DNA from: Armatimonadota bacterium
Lineage (GTDB): Bacteria > Armatimonadota > Fimbriimonadia > Fimbriimonadales > Fimbriimonadaceae
Assembly: GCA_020161505.1 (NCBI GenBank)
Contig: JAIUNY010000006.1
Span: 1-64,000, forward strand
Direction: 5' to 3'
DNA length: 64,000 nt
This document shows positions 8,260-15,374 of the stretch, piece after piece (position 1 is the stretch's first letter; each line of letters begins with the position of its first letter). Below the pieces are notes generated by a model, which was not told the origin of the DNA, did no database searches, and worked only from the letters and a program-made list of their open reading frames with translations. The position numbers were made by a program, and so were the translations under genes.

Positions 8260-10341
8260 ATGAGTCATCTTTTGACGCCCCGACGACTCCTCACGTCTTC
8301 TGGGCTGATCGCTGCGCTTTCGGTTGCGTGCATCGCAACTGCTCAAACGCAGCCCACGGTCAGCAACGGAAATGAGGTCACCCCGATCAAGATGGAGCGG
8401 CTGAATGTCCGACCATCGGTGATCAACACCAACTCTTTCCGCCCCCAAGTGGCCCCGACCTTCACCAACCGAGGCGTTCGCCCGTCGAACCCCAAAACGG
8501 GCATCCAGCGCACCCCGCTCGATGCGAATGCGGTTCCGCTTCCCTCCGGGTTTGTTGAAGGCAGCATGAAGGGCCAAAACGTGGCCGCCGCCAGCGCAAA
8601 GTTTCCTGGCATCAACTTCACCGGTGCATTCCCACCCGACCCACACATCGCCGTCGGCCCCACTCACGTGGTGCAGGTGGTCAACAGCCACATCGCGTTT
8701 TTCAACAAGGCCACGGGTCAACAAACGTTCTTCCAACCCCTGAGCGCAGGCGGATTCTGGAATGGAGTTCCTGGCGTCGGCGGGTTCATCTTCGACCCCC
8801 GAGCCGTGTTTGACCCAGAAACCCAGCGATTCTTTGTCATCAGTTTGGATGTTGACTTCGACAACGAAGTCTCTGCCGTCGAAATCGGAATCTCCGACGA
8901 CGCAGATCCCACCGGCAACTGGATCCGCTACCGAATCGAGAACGAATTCGCTGATTCTTGGAGCGACTACCCCAGCCTTGCCGTGAATGACGATCTGCTC
9001 GCCATCACCTACAACCACTTCGGTTGGGCAGGCGGTGCTCAAGGCACCATCCAGGTCTTCAACAAGGATTCGCTCATCAGCGGAACCCCGACCGCTGGCC
9101 TAATCGCCACGGGGCAGTTCACTCTGCAAATGGCCAAGAACTTCAGCACCGGAGGCCCGCTCGTCGGCTTCGGATTGCGAAGCACCAACGGCGCGCGATT
9201 GATCGCGGTCACCGGCCCGGCGAACGCTCCAGTTCTGACCCAACGCGATGTGACGATCCCCAACTTCGCCCCCCAACAAGGCGGCGCGACGATGCTGAAC
9301 GCCTCCATCGACACGATCGGCGACCGCATGATGGATACGTCCTACATTGACGGCGCGCTGGTCTATGCCTTCACCGCAAACGAGGGCCCGGCCGCTGGTC
9401 GATCCCACGTGCGTTGGGGCGAAGTCGCCCTGGGAAGCTGGCCCGCCTCTGGGCTTCCGAGCCTGACGCAAGCCGGTCGGTTCGTCGCCGAAGGCGCGAA
9501 CGACTCCATCCTGATGCCCGCCATCGCCAAGAACTCCGAAGGCAGCATCAGCGTGGTCGCCACCCGAACCGGCCCGAACATGGCGCCGCAGTTCGTCATC
9601 GCTTCTCGAAACGACCTTGATCCCGCCGGTGAACTCGGCCCGGTCACAGTTCTCGGAACATCCGGCAACTTCACCAGCGTGAACTTTGGCGGCACCAGCC
9701 GCTGGGGCGACTACGCAGGAATTGCGATTGATCCCCTTGATGGCACCACATTCTGGGGATGCCACGAGATCTTCACGAACGGCAACGGCAACTGGGGCAC
9801 GGAAATCGGAACCTGGACCGTCCTGCCCAGCTCGATTGTGAGCACAGGCGGCCCGAATGGCGTGGTGCCGATCTTCGGAACCAACATCGCGGGCAACCTC
9901 GCGGGACTCCTCGCCGCAAACGACAGCCAGTCCTACACCGTTCGCTCGAGCATGGTCTCGGGCCGCGGTCAATACGCCGGCTACGACCTGACCTTCAACT
10001 TCGGCAACGTCACCACTGACGTGCGATCGGTAGAAGCCACCATCATCGGAACGACCTCGAGTCCCCGCGTGACCGGTTTCCTCTACATGTTCAACACCTC
10101 CACGGGCCGATGGGATCTCGTTGCCAATGCCCGCGTCACTCGCGACGGAACCACCACCTTCGAGGCCTCTGTCTCCGGTGAAGCCGCGAACAACTACGTC
10201 GCCAAGCCCTCGGGTGATGTGAAGGTGCGAGTCGTCGCCCTCAACTCCACGCGACGGGTGCGAGAAGTTCCTCCCGCGTTCGACCTCGTGACCGACTTTG
10301 CTGAAGTCACCACGCGAGTCGCTCCGCCAGAGGACAACTAA
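8260..10341 (+). CDS. Large secreted protein of unknown function
   Basis: The 693-residue protein has a signal peptide (about residues 1-28, ending near ACIATAQ). The middle (about 115-520) is beta-rich. It contains FPPDPHIAVGPTHVVQVVNS and repeated aromatic/Gly-Asp turns, suggesting a propeller-like fold of the kind found in exported proteins with PDP-x-AVG motifs. No catalytic motif is apparent. The C-terminal ~150 residues (about 545-690) look like a separate beta-sandwich. It is a single-gene unit closed by a strong terminator at 10365-10398. A role at the cell surface or in the envelope is inferred from the signal peptide only. Confidence 0.7.
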   Translation: MSHLLTPRRLLTSSGLIAALSVACIATAQTQPTVSNGNEVTPIKMERLNVRPSVINTNSFRPQVAPTFTNRGVRPSNPKTGIQRTPLDANAVPLPSGFVEGSMKGQNVAAASAKFPGINFTGAFPPDPHIAVGPTHVVQVVNSHIAFFNKATGQQTFFQPLSAGGFWNGVPGVGGFIFDPRAVFDPETQRFFVISLDVDFDNEVSAVEIGISDDADPTGNWIRYRIENEFADSWSDYPSLAVNDDLLAITYNHFGWAGGAQGTIQVFNKDSLISGTPTAGLIATGQFTLQMAKNFSTGGPLVGFGLRSTNGARLIAVTGPANAPVLTQRDVTIPNFAPQQGGATMLNASIDTIGDRMMDTSYIDGALVYAFTANEGPAAGRSHVRWGEVALGSWPASGLPSLTQAGRFVAEGANDSILMPAIAKNSEGSISVVATRTGPNMAPQFVIASRNDLDPAGELGPVTVLGTSGNFTSVNFGGTSRWGDYAGIAIDPLDGTTFWGCHEIFTNGNGNWGTEIGTWTVLPSSIVSTGGPNGVVPIFGTNIAGNLAGLLAANDSQSYTVRSSMVSGRGQYAGYDLTFNFGNVTTDVRSVEATIIGTTSSPRVTGFLYMFNTSTGRWDLVANARVTRDGTTTFEASVSGEAANNYVAKPSGDVKVRVVALNSTRRVREVPPAFDLVTDFAEVTTRVAPPEDN

Positions 10342-10364
10342 GCCCCCAACCTCGAAACAAAAAC

Positions 10365-10398
10365 GGGAGCTCCACCAGGAGCTCCCATTTTTTTTTTT
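10365..10398. terminator. Bidirectional intrinsic terminator
   Basis: A perfect 9-bp stem (GGGAGCTCC 10365-10373 with GGAGCTCCC 10378-10386) with a 4-nt loop is followed by eleven Ts (10388-10398) on the plus strand. On the minus strand it is followed by a shorter T-rich run. It separates the plus-strand secreted protein from convergent rtcB. Confidence 0.93.
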
Positions 10399-10411
10399 GC
10401 GCTGACTGCGT

Positions 10412-11587
10412 TCAGTCTTTGTAGGGATCAAACACATCCGACCCCGCCATTGCGACCCCGACCGGAGTCAGCGTGTGCAGAATCTTCACGGTTTGGCCGT
10501 GGTGCTCCAGCACCTCGGGCAGCCGCTTGTAGACATGCGGAGATTCATCCGGACCTCCGCCCCGCAACTCAACCCCACGCTCCGAAACCCAACGCAGCAT
10601 CGACTTCATCGAAACCGCGCCGCCTTCGTACTCGCGGGTCAGCTTGTTCCACTTGCCAATTGCCTTTCGACGCGACATCACCCGGCCCGCGCCGTGCACG
10701 GTGGAATACAGCCCAGCGCGCGACTCCTCCGAATCCACTCCCTCCAGAATCACCGAGATATCTCCCATCGAGCCACCAACAAACCCGCGTTGACCCGGGA
10801 ACGCCGGAGTCGCACCCTTGCGAACCACCACGAGAGTCTCACCAAAGTGCTCCTCCTTCCAAGCGTAGTTGTGATGGTTGTGGACTTCATCCACCACCTT
10901 CGCTCCAAGGATGCGTCGCACCTGCTCCGTCACCCAGTCGCGCCCGGCATAGGCGTAGAGCCCACCCAAGCGCATTGCTTCCAGATAGTCGTCTCCCACC
11001 GGAGTCCCGAGTTGGAACACCGTCGGGGGCACGAACATCCCTTCCTTGCCGCCACCGACCTCTAAGAAGTGCGTGGCGATTTTGTGGCCAAGCCCCCGCG
11101 ATCCAAAGTGGACACCAATCCACACATTGTCGTTTTCATCGCGGAATAGGTCGACGTAGTGATTCCCACCCCCCACCGTTCCGAGCTGGGCTTGCGCCTT
11201 TTGCTTCAACGGCTTGACCATCGGGAGCTTCCAAGCCACGTCATCGAAGAGCTCGTGTTCGACCCGGAAGTTGTTGCTCAGCCCCATTCCAAAGCTGATC
11301 TGCCCGACGATGTCGTCCATGATCTTCTTGATCGAGCCAGCAATCGCCTCGTACTTCAGATCGAGCCGAACGGCCTTATTTCCGCATCCGATATCGTAGC
11401 CAACCCCGCTCGGGCTGACCGCATTTTGGTACGCCACCACGCCCCCAATCGGCATGGAATAGCCGACGTGGTGGTCAGCCATCAGCGCAGATTTCACTCC
11501 GCCGTGTCGTTGACATTCTTGGATTTGGCTCACGGCATCCGAGTCGACTGGATGCCCCCAAACGGGGATTCCTTCAATGTATTTCAT
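10412..11587 (-). CDS. rtcB: RNA-splicing ligase RtcB
   Basis: RtcB joins RNA 2',3'-cyclic phosphate (or 3'-phosphate) ends to 5'-OH ends through a GMP-histidine intermediate, using Mn2+. The 391-residue protein is full length. It carries the family signatures MADHHVGYSMPIGG, SGVGYDIGCGNKAV (metal-binding Cys), GVHFGSRGLGHK, the NHHNYAW histidine block and HGAGRVMSRRKA with the guanylylated His region. A small gene lies 80 bp upstream on the same strand. No rtcA archease is adjacent. In bacteria it repairs tRNA or rRNA after stress cleavage. Confidence 0.96.
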   Translation of the reverse strand: MKYIEGIPVWGHPVDSDAVSQIQECQRHGGVKSALMADHHVGYSMPIGGVVAYQNAVSPSGVGYDIGCGNKAVRLDLKYEAIAGSIKKIMDDIVGQISFGMGLSNNFRVEHELFDDVAWKLPMVKPLKQKAQAQLGTVGGGNHYVDLFRDENDNVWIGVHFGSRGLGHKIATHFLEVGGGKEGMFVPPTVFQLGTPVGDDYLEAMRLGGLYAYAGRDWVTEQVRRILGAKVVDEVHNHHNYAWKEEHFGETLVVVRKGATPAFPGQRGFVGGSMGDISVILEGVDSEESRAGLYSTVHGAGRVMSRRKAIGKWNKLTREYEGGAVSMKSMLRWVSERGVELRGGGPDESPHVYKRLPEVLEHHGQTVKILHTLTPVGVAMAGSDVFDPYKD

Positions 11588-11667
11588 CTCTCACCTCGCG
11601 AAAACCCAGAGCGGGTTCGGCAAATGCTTGAGTGAGACGACCGGTATCCAGGCCAGGTTGCAAAGTC

Positions 11668-11949
11668 CTACGCGTGGGTTTGCGCGGAATCATCCGGATC
11701 GCTACCCGGACACCGAACCACCGCCATCGGCGCCAAACGAAGCCTCTGAGCCAAAAAGAGCCCGCCGCGGAACGCATGCTCGTGAAGGAGTCCTCCTTCG
11801 GAAAGGTAGTGTCGGTAAAGCGACTCATCGGACTGAGAGAGATCGACACCGGAAGCCCAGGTCATAAAATCCATGATCTGAGCCGTGGGCTGTAGTCGGA
11901 ATGCCGTCACATCCGTTATCGTCTCAAATGCAGTCGCCTTTGACCCCAT
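11668..11949 (-). CDS. Small hypothetical protein
   Basis: The product is a 93-residue soluble protein I do not recognise. The best-looking stretch is MDFMTWASGVDLSQSDESLY. A TAATAT hexamer (11956-11961) sits exactly 6 nt before the ATG, the same spacing seen at other presumed leaderless genes in this window. That favours a real gene and this start. It precedes rtcB by 80 bp and may be co-transcribed with it. An overlapping frame (11574-11849) has Arg/Trp-skewed composition and looks like a shadow. Confidence 0.5.
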   Translation of the reverse strand: MGSKATAFETITDVTAFRLQPTAQIMDFMTWASGVDLSQSDESLYRHYLSEGGLLHEHAFRGGLFLAQRLRLAPMAVVRCPGSDPDDSAQTHA

Positions 11950-12093
11950 AGTTATATATTACTATTGGCTGATGCGTTTCTTTAGCAATTGTCTGAGATT
12001 GGGTCAGGATTTAAGTGATATTTCACCGAAAGATGGGACAACTGTCCGATCTTCACCTCCCGGATTCAGGGCTGGGCCCATTTGAATCTTTGG

Positions 12094-12099
12094 TATTCT
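12094..12099 (+). promoter_or_regulatory. -10 hexamer of presumed leaderless GH52 mRNA
   Basis: TATTCT ends 6 nt before the GTG at 12106. This spacing would place transcription initiation at or next to the start codon, and there is no Shine-Dalgarno sequence. It decides the start chosen for the GH52 gene. Confidence 0.5.
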
Positions 12100-12105
12100 G
12101 ACCTT

Positions 12106-14187
12106 GTGCCTGTTCCCTCTGATCCTTGGTTCAATGCGCACCATAGCCCCTTCGGTGCCTTCGCTTCGCTCACTCTCGGTACGCCAGGATCGCGTGGCGG
12201 ACTCGGTCTCGGACTGACCAAACCGGCGGACTGCCCGATCTATGTGGGATACGAAGTTGAGCCAAATCGATTTGAAGCCCTGCCCTTCTTCGACATGGAT
12301 ATGCGCGATGAAAGCGAGAGATACAGCAGCGAACAGCCCGGCCACGAACGAACACACGCCCGGTTGAAGCATGCCGACCGCGCCAGTATCGCGCGCGAAC
12401 TGGATTCCGTGCTCGATGTGTGGACTTACGGTGACTTCCGATTCGAAATTCTGAGTGCCTCCGCCCAATCGCAAGACCCGGCTTTGATGTCGCGCAGTGC
12501 GAAACGCGAAACGTTTCGACCAAGCCTCTCCCTCCGCCTCACCCTCAATAACCGCGAATCTGCCGCGCCGCGCCGGGTGTTTTTCGGCACCTCCCACCAC
12601 GACCCCTACAGCAACTTCCGCCGGATCGATGAACCCGGCCTCGTCGGATTCGGACAAGGAACCATCACCGGCATCGCCGCCCGCGAAGGCACGATGACCG
12701 TCGGCATGAGCTTTGGCCTGGAGCGCTGCCTCGACATCCCCATTCCAGAAAACCAACATTTTCTCCTTGGCCCCCATGCCGTTCTCATCGGAGAGGTTCC
12801 AGCCGGAGAGGTCGGCGAATTCGACATCGCGATCGGATTCTGGCAAGCCGGGCAGATCACCACCGGCATCCCCGCGAGCTACCTCTACACCACCGTCTTC
12901 GAGGGAATCGACGACGTGCTTCACGAAGCCTTGTCAAGCGCTGACAAGCGACTTGACGCAGCGCGTACCACCCTAGCCCAGCGCGCAGAGGCCCCCCTCT
13001 CGGAGACTCAAAAACTCCTCCAAGACCACGCCATCCGAAGCTACGTCGGTGCATCTCAGATGCTCGTTCGCCCCGACCATTCCCTTCTTTGGGTGATGAA
13101 CGAAGGTGAGTATCGCATGATGAACACCTTCGATCTGGCGGTCGACCACCTCTGGTTCGAGATGGAAAACCTCCCTTGGGCTGTGCGCGATACGTTGCAG
13201 TTATTCGCCGATAGATATTCTTATGAAGACGGAGTGCGCGCCCCTGGCTCCGACGAAATCCTGCCCGGTGGGATCAGCTTTACCCATGATATGGGCGTGG
13301 GAAATCAGTTTTCGCGCCCGGGATATTCATCATACGAGCTCGCCGGACTGGACGACTGTTTCAGCTACATGACCATGGAGCAGCTCGTCAACTGGGTCTG
13401 CTGCGCCGGGGTCTATGCTCAAAGTGGAGACCTGGCTTGGATTCGCTCCCACAAATCCACGCTTGACAAATGCTTGACAAGCTTGGAGAATCGAGATCAC
13501 CCCGATCCGGCCCAGCGCAACGGAATCATGGGCTTCGACGCCGCCCGCTGCCAAGGCGGAGCCGAAATCACCACCTACGATAGCCTCGACGTCTCCTTGG
13601 GTCAATCGCGCAACAACGTCTATCTCGGCGTCAAATCGTGGGCGGCCTACCTTCTTCTCGAGAAGCTGAATACCGAAGTCTTCGGCGATGATGCCAGCGC
13701 GGAGCGGGCCAAAACGCAAGCCGACCGAGCTGCCGCAACCATCGTGGCCTCCGTCCGGCCCGACGGCACGATCCCGGCTGTGCTTTTCGAGGGCGTGGAG
13801 TCCGTCATCATCCCGCTGATCGAAGGACTCGTCTTCCCGATGCAAACCGGGTTGATGCCGCTGGTGGAAGCTCGCTACCCCGATCTCCTCGCCGCCCTGA
13901 AGCGGCACTTCGATACGGTGATCCACGACGGGCGATGCAAGTTCCCGAGCGGAGGCTGGAAACTCAGCTCCACCAGCATCAACTCCTGGTGCAGCAAAAT
14001 CTTCCTCTGCCAACACGTGGCCGCAAAACTCTGGGGCCACCAAGATCCCCAAGCAGACGAGATTCACTGGCAATGGGTGTCGGCGGGAGAGAACGGCTAC
14101 TGGGCCTTCAGCGACCAAATTCTCGATGGTGTCGCGGGCGGCAGCCGCTACTATCCCCGGGGAGTTACTAATGTGTTATGGGGATGA
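12106..14187 (+). CDS. GH52 beta-xylosidase
   Basis: This enzyme releases xylose from the non-reducing end of xylo-oligosaccharides with retention. The ~693-residue protein matches the GH52 family (about 705 residues) along its whole length. It opens with WFNAHHSPFGAFASLTLG. The nucleophile Glu is in WVMNEGEYRMMNTFD (near residue 333), GGISFTHDMGV follows, and the acid/base Asp is in GGAEITTYDSLDVSLGQ. It ends in SRYYPRGVTNVLW. There is no signal peptide, so it is cytoplasmic and acts on imported oligomers. I chose GTG 12106 because of the -10 placed 6 nt upstream; an in-frame TTG at 12082 would add 8 residues. It lies just left of the island, separated by it from the other xylan genes. Confidence 0.95.
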   Translation: MPVPSDPWFNAHHSPFGAFASLTLGTPGSRGGLGLGLTKPADCPIYVGYEVEPNRFEALPFFDMDMRDESERYSSEQPGHERTHARLKHADRASIARELDSVLDVWTYGDFRFEILSASAQSQDPALMSRSAKRETFRPSLSLRLTLNNRESAAPRRVFFGTSHHDPYSNFRRIDEPGLVGFGQGTITGIAAREGTMTVGMSFGLERCLDIPIPENQHFLLGPHAVLIGEVPAGEVGEFDIAIGFWQAGQITTGIPASYLYTTVFEGIDDVLHEALSSADKRLDAARTTLAQRAEAPLSETQKLLQDHAIRSYVGASQMLVRPDHSLLWVMNEGEYRMMNTFDLAVDHLWFEMENLPWAVRDTLQLFADRYSYEDGVRAPGSDEILPGGISFTHDMGVGNQFSRPGYSSYELAGLDDCFSYMTMEQLVNWVCCAGVYAQSGDLAWIRSHKSTLDKCLTSLENRDHPDPAQRNGIMGFDAARCQGGAEITTYDSLDVSLGQSRNNVYLGVKSWAAYLLLEKLNTEVFGDDASAERAKTQADRAAATIVASVRPDGTIPAVLFEGVESVIIPLIEGLVFPMQTGLMPLVEARYPDLLAALKRHFDTVIHDGRCKFPSGGWKLSSTSINSWCSKIFLCQHVAAKLWGHQDPQADEIHWQWVSAGENGYWAFSDQILDGVAGGSRYYPRGVTNVLWG

Positions 14188-14219
14188 TGATCCACCCAAA
14201 CTTACACATGAAGAGAAAT

Positions 14220-14265
14220 TGGTCGGGGCGACAGGATTCGAACCTGCGACCCCCTGCTCCCAAAG
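14220..14265. repeat. Left attachment site (attL), tRNA-Pro 3' fragment
   Basis: 46 bp identical to 33001-33046. It covers the CCA end, acceptor 3' strand, T arm, variable region and anticodon arm up to the anticodon loop (minus strand), then diverges. It lies 32 bp after the GH52 stop codon and is not a functional tRNA because the 5' half is absent. The 115 bp up to the next gene hold no feature I can identify. Confidence 0.95.
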
Positions 14266-14380
14266 TGTTCTGATTTAAGGGAGTATCACTTCCGGTTCAA
14301 AGTGACGATTTCAAGCAGTATTGTACTGATTTCACCGACAAATATCAACTGCCTTCATGACAATCTGCGAACAATGGGCG

Positions 14381-14896
14381 CTAAAGAGGCCACTTTCCAG
14401 AAAGTCGCTCCACAACAAATCGATCCCGCTGGATGTCCGAGAGAGCTGTCGTCCTATTCCCAGTTCGCACATAAATCGTATGCGTCTGCTCGCCCGACTG
14501 AGACTTCTCCCGCAAATACGTTACGCCAGCGGCAGGCTTCACGAAAATTCGGCACACCCATCCCCCGGACGGGTTCACAAACTGCATCGTTACTTTTCCG
14601 ACCGGAAGCGGAAATAGGCATTTGACAATCGCCTCCTGCAAGAGGAGTTCAAATTGATCGAGATGATCTCGGTCGAAAAGCTCGTGGAGCTCGGCATCAA
14701 TCCCCGAGGGCTGTCCGGAATTATCTACACCGATTCTGAGTTCGCCGCCCTCCGTGTTCAGGAAGGCGGCGATCGTCTTCAGCACTCCCAACCTTAGCTT
14801 TGGATCCCTCGACCCCGTCCGAGAATTCCAGATGTAGGCAGCCTTGTTTTCAAGCGTCTGCCCTTCTGGCTTGGAGAGATCAGGAAGTTCGTGCAT
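14381..14896 (-). CDS. Schlafen AlbA_2-type putative nucleic-acid-binding protein
   Basis: The 171-residue protein matches the Schlafen AlbA_2 (divergent AAA_4) domain. The TLENKAAYIW segment holds the conserved Glu and Lys near residues 15-18. The core TIAAFLNTEGGELRIGVDN (about 41-60) is followed by SGID. AlbA_2/Schlafen domains bind or cut RNA/tRNA or DNA, and in bacteria they are often attached to defence or regulatory proteins. Here it stands alone, without the usual helicase or HTH C terminus. It is the last gene of a minus-strand cassette, 7 bp after the 142-aa gene. It may be the effector of that cassette (inference). Confidence 0.75.
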   Translation of the reverse strand: MHELPDLSKPEGQTLENKAAYIWNSRTGSRDPKLRLGVLKTIAAFLNTEGGELRIGVDNSGQPSGIDAELHELFDRDHLDQFELLLQEAIVKCLFPLPVGKVTMQFVNPSGGWVCRIFVKPAAGVTYLREKSQSGEQTHTIYVRTGNRTTALSDIQRDRFVVERLSGKWPL

Positions 14897-14903
14897 TTTT
14901 GCC

Positions 14904-15332
14904 CTAGAAATGCTTCATGCGAACCGTAAAACTCTGGCTTTTAGTCACTCCGTCTTCGAGGAAAGCGAACTCGCCTCGTAAGTAAGTGTATTGCCTTTCG
15001 GAGTACCCTTTGCCAATCAGCCTGAAAAACCGGATCAGCCCGAGTTCAAAGCTGAAAGGGCCAGATCGCGAAATCTCTGAGGCACCCCAGTCAATCGTTT
15101 GATCTAGTAGGCTTACTTCTGTCAGCACTCCATCTACGATATCCAGGGCATATTCCTCAAATTCGGCCACTCCCAAAAAGTTGACGATTCCCTCGGTGAA
15201 GATCTCACCGGGAAGTTCCTGTCCGACCTGACCCACGATCTCGACCATTCCTAGCCCAAAGCGGTACTCAGGATTTGTTGGGTTGACATCAACAGGTGGC
15301 GGAACGATATCTACACCATAACCATTTGGCAT
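14904..15332 (-). CDS. Hypothetical island protein (142 aa)
   Basis: I recognise no family. The protein is acidic and hydrophobic-rich with no signal peptide. Predicted strands (RFGLGMVEIVGQV, ALDIVDGVLTEVSLL, FSFELGLIRFFRLIG) suggest an all-beta or alpha/beta domain. A clear AGGAGA Shine-Dalgarno lies 8 nt before the ATG. It is 42 bp downstream of the STAND ATPase and 7 bp upstream of the AlbA_2 gene, so the three are very likely one operon. Its position between a sensor-like ATPase and a nuclease-like domain makes it a candidate adaptor, regulator or antitoxin. No sequence motif decides between these. Confidence 0.75.
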   Translation of the reverse strand: MPNGYGVDIVPPPVDVNPTNPEYRFGLGMVEIVGQVGQELPGEIFTEGIVNFLGVAEFEEYALDIVDGVLTEVSLLDQTIDWGASEISRSGPFSFELGLIRFFRLIGKGYSERQYTYLRGEFAFLEDGVTKSQSFTVRMKHF

Positions 15333-15374
15333 CTATTTACTCTCCTTTGGTGAGCGATGAATCGCTTCACTCGA

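Noticed and set aside
9100-10437. 445-aa minus-strand open frame
   Set aside because: It is antisense to the secreted protein at 8260-10341 and runs through its terminator. Composition is that of a shadow frame.
12004-12924. 306-aa minus-strand open frame
   Set aside because: It lies opposite the well-supported GH52 gene, with no start signal or family match.
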